From positions 372,001 through 436,000 of the forward strand of contig CAJQUW010013637.1 in the NCBI GenBank assembly GCA_907163375.1: DNA of 64,000 nucleotides, given 5' to 3'. The stretch comes from Prostheceraeus crozeri (taxonomy: Eukaryota > Platyhelminthes > Polycladida > Euryleptidae). Positions 9,641 to 20,577 of the stretch are shown here, piece by piece (within the stretch, counting starts at the first letter, position 1; the number at the start of each line of letters is the position of its first letter). The position numbers were made by a program, and so were the translations under genes. Below the pieces are notes generated by a model that saw only the letters and a list, made by a program, of their open reading frames with translations, ran no database searches and was not told the origin of the DNA.

Positions 9641-11625
9641 TCGCTGCGGGAATTTCCGCATTGCGGGAAAAACAGATTTCCTGCGGGAAACGTGGAAGAA
9701 ATTAGGGTGCTGCGGGATTTTTTTAAAACGAATTTGTTACTCTTTTTCTAAATTAAATAATCGTTTATGAAAAACTAACTCATCTAAGAAATCAAAAATT
9801 AAACGGAAGCGGCCCGGTATCTTGCCGAACGGCCTCTCAGACCGTTCTGTTCGCTACTTCATCTTTCTATATCCGTTTAATCTCTCGTGATTTCTATGGT
9901 GTTAAAAGTTGTCTCGCCTCTTTTGTTTGAATTGGGATCAAACCGTCTAGACCGGCCACTCGCTGACTAATTCGTGACTTGGCAACTCCTACCCTCTGAT
10001 AAAGCACCTATAGCTGCTTCTCATGCGTCGACGCCGCTGGAGTTAACAAGCGTTGACTATTATGTATTTCATGTTGCTTAGACAAATTGCATTTTTTTTA
10101 GGAACTCGATATAGACCTATAAGATTCTGTTTATTTTTACATAACTAGATCGAAGCAGGGTGACCAGTCGGTCTTTTTAAACAGAGTGGTCTTTTTGGTC
10201 TATTTGTCTTTTTATATGACGAGTCTCTAAAAGTCTATTTTTTATGGATGAAATATATAGAAATCAATGAAATATGTAAAGAATCAATTTTTACTACTTT
10301 CAATGGGATATCTTACTTAGTATAATAAGATACTATTTAATGTAATAATCATTCTAATCATTCTTTTAAAACGTCATATTTCTTGCTCTTTTGATATTTT
10401 GTGTGTTTTCATGTTTGTAACGGCGGAATATCTATTCTGAAAGAAAAATTACTTTCTTTGATGTTTTTATACCATTCAATGTTTGTTTTTATACCTGTCA
10501 ATCATCGATTGTCATTTGGTTAGTGGCGAGATCGTTCGAAAAACTCTCGAAAGGAGAAATAAGGCAACTCCTTACCTCCATGGTCTGAGTGTTCACCTTA
10601 GGCAAGTGATAGCACACTCGAAGCCTCCCTGCACAGGGAAACGTGTGAAGAATTGGACAATTCTTGTGAATTTGTCAGTGAATTAAGGAGTGCTTATGTA
10701 CAAAGTTTGTAAACACTTTTCTGGTGTATTTTTGTAAATGCTAAAGTTTATCAAAAAATCAAATATATTCATTTATGTAAATGAATAAAGCATTTTTTAG
10801 TATCATTGATCATTTTAGTAAATGAATCAGCATGTAAATGATTACCCATAGGGAATTCGTCATGCTATAGAATTTTCTAGAATGCTATATAGTAGGTATA
10901 GTTTAATGTCAATTCAATGTTCCTAATACAAAAATCTACGAAGACATCAGTCGATGACAAGATAGAACTGATGTAAGAGTTGGTGTCAGCATTGCTGGAA
11001 TACAATAAATACGTGTATACTGTATAGTTATTAAATACAAAATCGAACAATAGCATTTCTACTACTCCCGTAAGTTCTGTTATGATGAAGTATAAAGGAA
11101 AAAAATATTTCTATTGGCAAAAGCAACAGTAAATCAATAACAAGTATAACGCTGGTCATGGATATGATGGCAGTTATGGACGTGCGACATACAAGTATAT
11201 AGGCAATAATTAATATTCAACGTAAGAAAACACCGACGTGTTTTTGAAATGACAGAAGATGTTTTCATCCCACAAATGGGTCGAGGTCCACATTTTGACT
11301 TAAATTGTTTTACAATAGGAACATTATGTGCAGGTAAGTCAGCCAAACATTCCATATTTTATAAACGCTGAAGAATAAAAGTTTTCAAAACATTTCTGTT
11401 TTTTTTACAGAAAACAAAATATCTGTAGGGTTGATTCTCTGACTGCGATTTGATGATGTTTTGGACGGTCGATGATAATCATCACACATCAATTGAAGAT
11501 ATAAGATGTTATAAATAATCTTCAATAAAAACATTTCCGTGACTTAAGAATGTTGTGGAATTTTCATAGCTTGATGCTTGAAATCCTGCATCATGTACAA
11601 TACATGCATGTATAGTGTAGTGGAT
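9641..11625. other. hAT-B left arm, no gene recognised
   Basis: Contains the GCGGGAA subterminal motifs, a lone hAT-like terminus CAGGGTGACCAGTCGGTC at 10156 with no partner found, and small unrecognised frames at 10483-10686 (plus) and 11134-11355 (minus). Confidence 0.4.
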
Positions 11626-12185
11626 CTGGTACACTTCTTCGACACAGACACTTCTTCGACAAGTTGATATCTATGTTTTCGGACATTTGTTCGACAGAAA
11701 ACTTCTTCGACACGGACACTTCTTCGACAAGACATTTGTTCGACACGAACACTTCTTCGACAAGTTCTGCATGAATAATGCTTTATCTAGCATGAATAGT
11801 TCTGCATGAATAGAATTTTAGGTACTGGCTATCTTTCGTCTTTATGGTAATATCTTAAATTACAAATACGCTTCTAGTTCAATCTATGCGATGCAAGAAT
11901 TATATTTTTTTAGAAAGGAAAAAATTAATTTAAGACAAAAAGTATAAAAAAAATGCAAATTCTCAAAAAATACACAACCTGAAAAAGAAAAAGACTATAA
12001 TTGCTTAATAACGAACAAACGTCGTGTCGAAGAAGTGTCCGTGTCGAACAAACGTCGTGTCGAAGAAGTGTCCGTGTCGAACAAATGTCGTGTCGAAGAA
12101 GTGTTCGTGTCGAACAAATGTCGTGTCGAAGTGTTCGAAAATTTGTCGAAGAAGTGTCTGTGTCGAACAAGTGTTCGTGTACCAG
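11626..12185. mobile_element. foldback element built of 33-bp repeats
   Basis: Left end CTGGTACAC and right end GTGTACCAG are inverted. Both arms consist of reiterated TCGAAGAAGTGT / TCGAACAAACGT words in opposite orientation. On the right arm (about 12011-12130) four near-copies of a 33-bp unit follow one another. Flanks TGTAGTGGAT (left) and TGTAGTATAG (right) may be an imperfect target duplication of 8-10 bp, as in Mutator-like elements. No coding capacity: the long frames across it only translate the repeat. Confidence 0.7.
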
Positions 12186-12756
12186 TGTAGTATAGGAATG
12201 AGCAGTACACTTATGTACATTGTCTTTTGTCATTAGTGAATCCTGAACATCTATGCCTCATTACGGTCAAACAGCCAATATTTTTGACCAGTTTCGGTTT
12301 TATACTCTTAAACTTAGCTGCATTATTTACTACATTTAGCCGTTAGTCATTTTTGTGATTTAGTTCGGTACAAGGCGCTATTTGTTAACTGACGATAACA
12401 GTCATTCCACGTAACTCTTCCATTTTTCGAAAAAATGAATAATGCTTTGATTAACTTCAAATTCACGTAACATGTTCATGATACGCCATATTTAAGATAT
12501 CCCTAATCAAAATTGCAGTACTTACGAAATTTTGGTATTTTTTGACCCTGTAAAAGGAAGGTGTGTACATGCATATCGCATTTCAGTTTGACTAGCAAAT
12601 TTATTTGATTTACGATTTCTACAGAAGTGAATGAATTTTTTTTAGGAATAAACGGTATTTTAGCTTGATCTTTTAGCTTTCGAATGGTGTGCTGCAATCC
12701 ATATTTCTATCAGAAATAGTCCATTCAATATGGCTTTGAGTTTTGTAAAAACTCGT

Positions 12757-12938
12757 GTGGTGTACGTTACCAAAAAATCCGAAAAGTTTTTTGTGTTTCA
12801 AAATACTAAGTAACAAAGCAAACGATCGTGCCAGAAAATCTCCATTTAACACAGATCATCTCATGGCACTACAAAAACTTAATATATTCTAGGTTAACAC
12901 ACCAAAAAACGCAATTTTGATGCGTGTTGTACGTTACC
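12757..12938 (+). repeat. TE-K left subterminal motifs
   Basis: GTGGTGTACGTTACC at 12757-12771 and GTGTTGTACGTTACC at 12924-12938. Same orientation as the right-end copies. Likely transposase-binding sites by position (inference). Confidence 0.6.
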
Positions 12939-13413
12939 AATAATCAGCACTTTTGTGAATATTGGTCGATTACGCACTAACATAACTAGAACCTTCATAG
13001 TGTAAAACTATTGTAATTTGGTTACATCATCGGTGCCTCTCATCTTCGTGCGATAGCACTGGTCTCTATCAGAGAACAATAGCATAAGAATTTCTCATTC
13101 CAACGCTCTCTGCCTGCTGCTGCCAACGCTATCAGCCGGCTGTGAGATCAAGTTGGATTTCCCCATGCTATAACTACGCTAAACGGTCACGCTGATAACA
13201 ATAGCATGCAGATCTCTCTGTTGATCTATCCTCTCTCTTATCTCTGCGTTATTCTGGGTGACGTCGTTGGTTGCTAGTAGCAACCATCTAACACCTCAGA
13301 TGAGGCTCTGACTCGATCAGGCTATTCTGATTGGATGAGATATTGCCTGAAACGCATCAGCTTATTTGCATTGTGCTATGCGAAGAGCTTCGTTATTGAC
13401 GAGTGCAGGCAAG

Positions 13414-15432
13414 ATGGCGAAGTCCAGAGCCGAAGTTCAGAAAGCATACCGAAAGCGAAAGGGAGACGAGTTGAGGAGCAAGGAGAAGGAGAGACTCCGA
13501 AGAATTCGAGAAGTACAGAAAAAGGATCCTGTGAAGATGGCGAAGATAAGAAAACAGAAGGCTCTTGTGATGAAAAGACTGCGCATGAAGGAGAAGGCGA
13601 GGAAACTTATAACTCCACCAACAGATAAGTGTGCGTATAAAAGCTATTCTTCTGAGCGTAGGGCTACTATTAGAGCTCTAGGTCTTTTACCTAATTCTTC
13701 CACGAAGAAGCAGGTCGTTGTTAGGAACCTGAATTCTCTGATCTTTACCTCTAGTACTCCTCCTACTCCCCGTGAACGTCTTTCTAAGGACACGATAGAA
13801 AAGATCACGGATTTCTATCAGCGTGATTCTATCTCTCGATGGTGTGCAGGTAGGAAGGAGTTTGTCAAGGTGGGCAGACAGAAAACCCAAAAGCGTTTCT
13901 TGCTGTATAGCTTGAAGGAATGTTATGCAATGTTCGTTGAGGAGTTTGGCGAATTAGTCAAAATGTCGAAGTTTGCTTCGTTGAGGCCTAGACATGTGTT
14001 CTCCTACGGATCCACACCAGTTGAATCCTGTTGTTGCCTCACTCATCAAAATTTCATGCATGTTTGCGACGCTTTGGCTCTTCATTTGGAAGGAGTGAGA
14101 AAGTATGATTCCCTATGGGTAGAAGACTATTTGATGTGTTCTCCACCCACCGAGCACTGTCGAAGATTGTCGTGTTCTACTTGTTCTCATGGCCAACTCT
14201 TTGATATCAAAGTTTTGAAGGAAGATTCTGATCAGAATGATGTCTGTATTACGTATAAGTGGTGGGTGTCAGAGGGAAAGAGAGTGGAACAAGTTATCAA
14301 GACCGAATCATTGCAGGATTGCATAGAGAAGTTCAGAACTCAATGTTCGTCTTTCCTTGTTCATCACGCTACTCAAAAGCAGCAGAGTCTATCTTTTTCT
14401 CGCCAGAAACTATCAGAAGCGGATGAAAAACAAAAAATCTTTCACTTTGATTTTTCTGAGAACTTTTCATGTTTCTATCAAGATGCAGCTCAAAGTACCT
14501 ACTGGGCACAACATCAGATCACTCTCTTCACTGTGGCTCTATACCGACCAGGAGAGTCACCGCAGATGTTGTGCTTCGTTACTGATCTGAATGACCACAC
14601 TAAGACTTCTGTCTCTTACGTTCTGAACAGACTCATGATGGAATTTTGTGAAGCTGGAGACAACGTCATATTTTGGAGTGACGGTCCCAGCTCACAATTC
14701 AAAAATCGCTTCATGCTCGAGTACATGAAAATCCTGACCAACAAGTTTGATCTGTGGAGTCTCAGATGGAATTTCTTTGCCACCTCTCATGGGAAAGGGG
14801 CCATTGATGGGGTTGGGGGCAGATTAAAGCGAACGGTTCACACTTGTGTTAAGGCCCGTCAAGCAGTTGTTCAAAATGCCATGGACTTTGTCAATATCAT
14901 CAAGTCGCATGAGTCTGCTGTTATTGTTCATCATGTACCAAGCACGGCGATCGATGACTTTTACCAATCATCAATCTCAGCCACTCTTGAGTCTGCTCCA
15001 AAAAAGCCAGGCATCAAATCGTCCCATTATTGGGAATGCCTTTCTACTGACCTTGACATCAAAATGGAGAGACTAACTCCAGTGTTGAGTGAATCAGAGA
15101 CGTGGGAAATTCCTCCAATTCATCTTCCTGCATCTGAAACAGCTGGTCCGTCCAGATCAACTGGATCATTGGTCATGGGTGACTATGTCGTAGTGAAGTT
15201 TCAAGGTTGCGATTATGTCGGAAGAGTCACTCGAGTTTACAGCACAGTTGACTTTGATGGCACGTTCATGCGGAAGAAAAGAGAAAACATCTTTTCGTTT
15301 CCCATGAATCCTGATAATTCTGCTTTTGGACTGGAGGATGTGGTAGCTCAACTCAATCGTCCATCGAAACTACGTCGGGGAGATGCTTATGACTTCACCT
15401 CATCACAGTATGACTTTTCTACAGTACGATGA
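13414..15432 (+). CDS. TE-K transposase, intact, family unnamed
   Basis: From the ATG at 13414 the protein is about 672 residues. It starts with a strongly basic helix (MAKSRAEVQKAYRKRKGDEL and about 45 more Lys/Arg-rich residues), followed by a Cys/His region (VESCCCLTHQNFMHVCD, then CRRLSCSTCSHG). The C-terminal half carries FHFDFSENFSCFYQD, ITLFTVALYRP, VIFWSDGPSSQFKNR and FFATSHGKGAIDGVGGRLKR. I know the FSEN...SDG..SQFKN...HGKG..DG.GG series from uncharacterised transposase-like proteins of animals; the acidic residues in FDFSEN, SDG and GAIDG are candidate catalytic positions (inference). An alternative start lies 12 codons upstream. No stop or frameshift seen; stop at 15430-15432. Confidence 0.7.
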   Translation: MAKSRAEVQKAYRKRKGDELRSKEKERLRRIREVQKKDPVKMAKIRKQKALVMKRLRMKEKARKLITPPTDKCAYKSYSSERRATIRALGLLPNSSTKKQVVVRNLNSLIFTSSTPPTPRERLSKDTIEKITDFYQRDSISRWCAGRKEFVKVGRQKTQKRFLLYSLKECYAMFVEEFGELVKMSKFASLRPRHVFSYGSTPVESCCCLTHQNFMHVCDALALHLEGVRKYDSLWVEDYLMCSPPTEHCRRLSCSTCSHGQLFDIKVLKEDSDQNDVCITYKWWVSEGKRVEQVIKTESLQDCIEKFRTQCSSFLVHHATQKQQSLSFSRQKLSEADEKQKIFHFDFSENFSCFYQDAAQSTYWAQHQITLFTVALYRPGESPQMLCFVTDLNDHTKTSVSYVLNRLMMEFCEAGDNVIFWSDGPSSQFKNRFMLEYMKILTNKFDLWSLRWNFFATSHGKGAIDGVGGRLKRTVHTCVKARQAVVQNAMDFVNIIKSHESAVIVHHVPSTAIDDFYQSSISATLESAPKKPGIKSSHYWECLSTDLDIKMERLTPVLSESETWEIPPIHLPASETAGPSRSTGSLVMGDYVVVKFQGCDYVGRVTRVYSTVDFDGTFMRKKRENIFSFPMNPDNSAFGLEDVVAQLNRPSKLRRGDAYDFTSSQYDFSTVR

Positions 15433-15549
15433 AGGACTTTGATGAACATTTGATACTATTTGCAGAACAAGTTGCTGAAAACTGATGTTTTTTCAAAAGA
15501 TACTTTTTTCTGGAAATTGTTCGTTTTGATTTCAAAGTTATGATGTTAA

Positions 15550-17825
15550 CCCCTTGAGTACCATCACGAGATAATCTCGTAGTAGGGACTTGCCATATCA
15601 TGCGCCACTACGAGAATATCTCGTATTCATCTACTTTATTTCACATTGCGTTTCTGCTGACTCGGGATCTGGTAGAGTCGCATCGTTAATGAGTTTGGCG
15701 CATTCTGCGGAATATTTTATGACTCTAACACACATAATGACATTTCAATCGTGTGTTGTTGATCGATCTTTCACGTGCGCGTGCGCGTACGTGTGAAGTA
15801 GGCAGTGAGACAAAAACTTGCTAGATTGCAGCACATAATGACGCGGGCTGCAGGTTTATCTATTCCATTGATGTGTCTCAAACAAAGACGCAATGATTGG
15901 ACGCTCGCTTGCATGATGAAGAGCGATCACGCCTCCATCAAACGATTCATTTTTCATAAGCAATGGCTGGTAGACCGAAACGACATCACGTACCGGTGAG
16001 AAAGTATGGATTCACGGAAGATAGTGAGGATGATGTGACGGATGGTGAAAGTGACTATCTGCATTCTGACGCATCGATTAGTGAAGACTCTGAGACTTCC
16101 GACAACTCTGATTCTGACGACAACGCTCCCGACGTCCCAGTTAGTGCCTCCTCAGCACAGTGGACATTCGTCACCCCCGAGACAGACCCTGGTCCACCTG
16201 ACCTCGCCTTCAATAGTCAAGAAGGCTGGTCTCCTACAGTGACAAATCCTGATGAAATGCAGGCAGTGGACTTCGTTTCAATGTATTTGAGCGACCACAT
16301 ATTCGAGTTACTTGTGACGTGGACGAACAAAAGAGCAGAGATTGCAAAAGAAGATCTTGGCGAAGGCAATGAATTGCATTGGAAAGACGTTACTGTTCCC
16401 GAGATGAAGACATTTATCGGTTTGACTTTTTGCACTGGATTGATTAGAAAGCCTGAACTTCGAGATTATTGGTCTACCGAGCTTCTCATGTCTACTCCAT
16501 ATTTCGGTCACCAGAATAGCCTATCGAGAAATCGATACCTCATGATTTTGAAATTCATCCGATTTAGTGATCCCGAAGCTGCCATCCTGAACGACAAAAT
16601 GAGTCGTATTCAAGAATTTATTGACTGTATTCACGAGATCTGCAAGCAACGGAATCCAGAGCAGGACTTATCGATAGACGAGACTTTGCTTCTTTTCAAA
16701 GGCCGATTGTCCTGTAGACAGTTCATTCGCATAAAGCGTGCGAGGTTTGGAATCAAGTCTTATGTTCTCACAGACGCGTCCGGATATATGCTATACTTTC
16801 ATCCCTATGTTGGTGCCGCTACTGATTTGAAGGTTGAAGACGAATCTGGCGTGGAGCAGTTTGAGCTATCGAAAAGTGAAAGAGTTGTGGTCTTCTTGTT
16901 GGAAAAAGCAGGCTTGCTCGACACAGGACACGTTGTTTCCTGTGACAACTGGTACTGCAGTGTTCGACTGAGTGAGTACTTATTCTCTAGAAGCACTGGT
17001 ATACGAGGAACGATACGGGTGAATCGAGGAGTTCCCGGGGAGTTATCTCGCTCTGTAGTAGAGAGAGGCAGCACTAAATTCGCGAGAAGAGGAGCGACTC
17101 TCTGCATGAAATATGCAGACAAGAAAGATGTGTTCCTGATCAGCACTGTTGAAGCAGCTGGGTTTGTTGAAAAGACTCAAAATCTTCCTGGAAATAAAAG
17201 ATGTGCTGTGCAAAAGCCAGTTACCGTGTGCAACTACAATCTGAAGATGAACGGTGTTGACCTCATAGACCAACTTATAGCTCCCTATGACTGCACCCGA
17301 CGGAGCCATGCATGGTTCAAGAAAGTTGGCTTCAATGTTCTGCAAAGGATGTTGATAAATGCATTTGTCCGTTTCAATCATAAGCCTGGTAACAACATGA
17401 GACTGAAAAGTTTCATCAAGTTATCAATTGGACACTTCACAAGAATACCGTCAGAACCAGCGAAGCCGGGAACTTCTTCTGGCAGACGGTCGTGTGATTC
17501 AAAAACAGTCCCAGCAACCCTTCACAAACTGACAAGAATACCAGAATCTGAGCGGAAGAAGTATCCAACAAAGCCATGCCGGATTTGTTCAAAAGACAAG
17601 CGGAAGGAGTCCCGATATCAATGTCTGGGCTGTGTTGGTGAGCCTGGACTCTGCATAAATGGTGACTGCTTTGACTTATTTCATAAATAATTCACTTGTT
17701 GTTGCTTATTGAGTCATATACTTGCACAAAAAACAATTTCAACTGGATTGAGTTTTTTTCATTTTTTCCATAAATCTTTGGGATCTGGCGTCGACTTTCG
17801 TTTTTCAGCTTTGGTACTCAAGGGG
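15550..17825 (+). mobile_element. piggyBac pB1, apparently complete
   Basis: TTAA at 15546-15549 and 17826-17829; 14-bp TIR CCCCTTGAGTACCA at both ends. The left end has two near-perfect palindromes, ACGAGATAATCTCGT (15566) and ACGAGAATATCTCGT (15610), 44 bp apart. 2276 bp, containing one open transposase. Nested in TE-K, in hAT-B, in hAT-A. Confidence 0.95.
15963..17690 (+). CDS. piggyBac transposase, intact, 575 aa
   Basis: The start MAGRPKRHHVPVRKYGF is followed by an acidic Ser/Asp-rich N-terminus (to about residue 70), the piggyBac catalytic domain (IRKPELRDYWST, then LSRNRYLMILKFIRF), and a terminal Cys-rich finger (CRICSKDKRKESRYQCLGC and the CINGDCF that follows). Candidate catalytic aspartates: D239 in SIDETLL, D328 in SCDNWYCS, and D433 or D436 in NGVDLIDQ, corresponding to the DDD triad of the insect enzyme. 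Length and domain order equal complete family members. No breaks seen. It cuts and pastes at TTAA. Confidence 0.95.
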   Translation: MAGRPKRHHVPVRKYGFTEDSEDDVTDGESDYLHSDASISEDSETSDNSDSDDNAPDVPVSASSAQWTFVTPETDPGPPDLAFNSQEGWSPTVTNPDEMQAVDFVSMYLSDHIFELLVTWTNKRAEIAKEDLGEGNELHWKDVTVPEMKTFIGLTFCTGLIRKPELRDYWSTELLMSTPYFGHQNSLSRNRYLMILKFIRFSDPEAAILNDKMSRIQEFIDCIHEICKQRNPEQDLSIDETLLLFKGRLSCRQFIRIKRARFGIKSYVLTDASGYMLYFHPYVGAATDLKVEDESGVEQFELSKSERVVVFLLEKAGLLDTGHVVSCDNWYCSVRLSEYLFSRSTGIRGTIRVNRGVPGELSRSVVERGSTKFARRGATLCMKYADKKDVFLISTVEAAGFVEKTQNLPGNKRCAVQKPVTVCNYNLKMNGVDLIDQLIAPYDCTRRSHAWFKKVGFNVLQRMLINAFVRFNHKPGNNMRLKSFIKLSIGHFTRIPSEPAKPGTSSGRRSCDSKTVPATLHKLTRIPESERKKYPTKPCRICSKDKRKESRYQCLGCVGEPGLCINGDCFDLFHK

Positions 17826-17960
17826 TTAAAGGGATATGAAAGGTCTAGAGAGGGTCGGCATATAAAGCACTGAGTAATTTAGACACAGTATTATCAATAT
17901 TGAAGCAAAAAATAAGAAAAAAATATCAATTTAACACGATTTCCTGAGTTTGCATTTTCC

Positions 17961-18352
17961 GTGGTGTACGTGATGTGGTGTACGTTACCACGCATCGTTT
18001 TGCTTTTCGATATGTAAATCAATGAAGATAGCATGGAAAATAGCTGAATTTTCTGAGTTATTCTCGATACACTCAGGTACTAATCTGTGAAACTCACAGA
18101 CACCTGTTTGACTTTGCAGACCAGGAATATTCATCTAAAGTTAGGACAGTGATAAAAGTCGATTTTATCCTGTGGTGTACGTTACCGACTTTGCAACGCT
18201 CCTGAGACAAGACTATGAAAGGGATTTTATTCACATTACTACCATGGAACAGTCTGAGGTTATTCTTCCATATGACGTTTTGTAATCCTTACTGTGATTT
18301 GTATTTGAAGAATTATACTAATAAATATAGATAAAATGTGGTGTACGTTACT
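17961..18352 (+). repeat. TE-K right subterminal motifs
   Basis: GTGGTGTACG (17961), GTGGTGTACGTTACC (17975 and 18172) and GTGGTGTACGTTACT (18338), all on the plus strand like the left copies. Confidence 0.65.
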
Positions 18353-18370
18353 ATATGGAATGACCCATAA

Positions 18371-18783
18371 GATGAAAAGCATTCCATCTGTTTTCAACCG
18401 ACAAGTCACAATAAGTAGATAAACCTGTTATACTTATAAGAAGGTAGCTTTGGATGTTAAAACAATTCAATCCTTTAGAAATGAACGCAACAGACGTACA
18501 AAACGTGTTTTTGTGCATGATCACTTCCTATTGATAGATTTCCCATATGATTATGAATTTACTATTGTTGGTTATTTGATAACTGTTAACTTTTCATCTG
18601 CATAATTTGCCACATACGAATAGAGTTATGTTGCTGCCGCTGAACGATACTGGCCTACCGGTATATTCTGCATAACAAAGATAAACAATGTATCTTAAAA
18701 GAAAATACAAAGCCTTTTGCTGCTAAAATGTTAAAAAATACGAGCATGTTTTTCAAATTCAACTTTTTTATATCGACAGTACT
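18371..18783. other. hAT-B sequence between insertions
   Basis: AT-rich, no gene recognised. Confidence 0.4.
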
Positions 18784-18976
18784 GTGCGCAAACTACATGT
18801 ACATACAAGAATTACTGAACACTTAAAACGCACTGATTCTTCCGTATACAAACATCTACAAGCATATCAGCCCACTCAAAAGATTAACATCTCAGTGAAA
18901 GCAGTTTTATCTGATGAGGCAGTTTTAGAGGAACATTTCAGCAGCAATAGGCTTATACATAGACTTATATTTTCTA
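18784..18976 (+). pseudogene. possible GIY-YIG-type fragment
   Basis: The frame KLHVHTRITEHLKRTDSSVY, KHLQAY..., KINISVKAVLSDEAVL resembles the R..EH....SSVY.H.......ISV..L pattern of GIY-YIG nuclease tails found in Penelope-like elements and related genes. Too short to be sure. Cut off by the DD39D insertion at 18977; the sequence after 22011 does not continue it convincingly. Confidence 0.2.
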
Positions 18977-19006
18977 CCCTCTGTCCTAAAAGTCTGCGTG
19001 CATATA

Positions 19007-20441
19007 CCATAGTGGCCAAAATATTAGCCCACCCTTAGATTTACCTAAAGTATAAAGCGATACGATTAAGCGTCTTCTGTCGTGTTCTTTTCATTTGAAT
19101 ACGATATCTATGATTTCATAAATGAGTCATTAATGATGGTCTGATGCAGTGAAATCTGTTTACTTCGATTTGACGTGATCACAGATTTGAATTTCGAATT
19201 TTTGAATCAGAATGGAAATGATTCAGAATTCCACTTTTCGTTCATTTCTTCGCATTATGGGTTGCAAGAAAGACATCACAGACTTTAGTCGAGGACAGAT
19301 AAGTGCATATGCCAAAATGAATCTATCTCATGCTGACATTGCACGTCGATTAAAGATTTCACGGCGATCTGTGAAGAGACACTTGGATCGAGAATCATTG
19401 GGGCTACCGGTAACCAACAATCGCTATCTTTCCGGCAGGAAGAGGTGTACGACCGATAGAGAGGACAGATTCATCAAGTCTCTTGTTACCAAAGACCCTA
19501 CAAAGCCATCTGCAAACATCGCTCACGCTGCATCAGAACTTAACATCTCCGTGAGTGATCGCACTATCCGTCGTAGATTAACAGATGATTTCAATCTACC
19601 AGCAAGGAGACCTTCAAAGAAACCGTTATTAACAGAGAAACAGAGACTGGCTCGAATCAAGTTCTGTAATCTTCACAAGGATAAATCGCCGGACTGGTGG
19701 GAGAATGTGATGTTTACTGATGAATCTACATTTCAACAAGTTCGAAGCTGCGGATATAACTACATTCGAAGACCACCGAACCGAAGGTACGATCCGAAAT
19801 TTACGATCAAAACCGTGAAACATCCTCCGTCAATCATGTGTTGGGGCGCCATTACTGCCAAAGGTCGGGCTGGTATTGCATTCCTGGAGAAAGGGAAACG
19901 ACTAAATTCTCAAGGTTATATCGAAATTCTCGATGAGAAAGTGAAATTGCACATGAATATCCATGGAGTGACTTACTTTCAACAAGACTCCGCACCCTGT
20001 CACGTATCAAAAGTGACTAAAAGGTGGTTCGTCGATAATCAAGTTCAACTACTGGAAAACTGGCCGGCGAATTCCCCGGATCTCAATGTCATCGAGAATT
20101 GCTGGTCTGTAATGAAGTCAAAAGTCAATCTTCATTGTCCTTCTTCCGAAAGTGATCTTCTTCGGATTTTGAAATCTGTTTGGATCTCCGAAATATCTCC
20201 GGAATACTGTCGGCGATTGGTAAGATCCATGCCATCGCGCATCCAAGCTGTCCTTGATAACAGAGGTTATCCTACCAAATATTGATTCTAGTGATCTTCT
20301 TACATCATGTTTCTATGAAATAGATTGTTTTCGAATTCAATAAATGATAGTGATGGATATTTTTTGAGTTTTAGTTCCAAATGAGACGGAAACCAAAAAC
20401 ATGATATTTCAGTGGGTGGGCTAATATTTTGGCCACTATGG
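19007..20441 (+). mobile_element. Tc1-1 (DD35E), apparently complete
   Basis: TIR CCATAGTGGCCAAAATATTA (continuing GCCCACCC) is inverted at the right end without mismatch. TA at 19005-19006 and 20442-20443. 1435 bp with one open transposase. Confidence 0.95.
19212..20285 (+). CDS. Tc1-like transposase, intact
   Basis: 357 residues from 19212, or 343 from the more likely ATG at 19257 (MGCKKDITDFSRGQISAYAK). Two helix-turn-helix units (MNLSHADIARRLKISRRSVK and PSANIAHAASELNISVSDRT) precede the DDE domain: VMFTDESTFQQV, YFQQDSAPCHVSK and NSPDLNVIENCW. I count 35 residues between the second D and the E, one more than classical Tc1. The C-terminus RLVRSMPSRIQAVLDNRG is typical. No stop or frameshift, so the protein looks whole. 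Confidence 0.93.
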   Translation: MEMIQNSTFRSFLRIMGCKKDITDFSRGQISAYAKMNLSHADIARRLKISRRSVKRHLDRESLGLPVTNNRYLSGRKRCTTDREDRFIKSLVTKDPTKPSANIAHAASELNISVSDRTIRRRLTDDFNLPARRPSKKPLLTEKQRLARIKFCNLHKDKSPDWWENVMFTDESTFQQVRSCGYNYIRRPPNRRYDPKFTIKTVKHPPSIMCWGAITAKGRAGIAFLEKGKRLNSQGYIEILDEKVKLHMNIHGVTYFQQDSAPCHVSKVTKRWFVDNQVQLLENWPANSPDLNVIENCWSVMKSKVNLHCPSSESDLLRILKSVWISEISPEYCRRLVRSMPSRIQAVLDNRGYPTKY

Positions 20442-20577
20442 TATTTCAAATCATTCTCTCGACGTTTAGGTAGAAGTTTTAGCAACCTCAGATAGCTATT
20501 GCGTAGCTGCTATAAATAGATTGACACGGGATGTCGTGATTGGCTGCAGGTATTGACGTGTTTGGTTAAACTAATAA

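Larger units (their letters stand above)
12399..18366 (+). mobile_element. TE-K: DNA transposon of unresolved superfamily
   Basis: The left end CAGTCATTCCACGTAAC and the reverse complement of the right end GGGTCATTCCATATAGTAAC share GTCATTCCA and TAAC. ATAA at 12395-12398 and 18367-18370 may be a 4-bp target duplication, which would suit Sola-type elements among others; this is not established. Five copies of GTGGTGTACGTTACC-like words lie near the ends. The transposase is intact. piggyBac pB1 is inserted 3' of the stop codon; without it TE-K is about 3.7 kb. Confidence 0.65.

Noticed and set aside
10156-10173. Separate hAT insertion starting CAGGGTGACCAGTCGGTC
   Set aside because: No inverted partner or 8-bp duplication was found, so it is only noted within the hAT-B left arm.
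12011-12130. CRISPR-like regular repeats
   Set aside because: The copies are contiguous, with no unique spacers, in eukaryotic sequence and mirrored in inverted orientation at 11640-11760.
12001-12236. Overlapping open frames on both strands with repeated CRRSVRVEQ-type peptides
   Set aside because: They only translate the 33-bp repeat of the foldback element; every frame is open because the unit length is a multiple of three.
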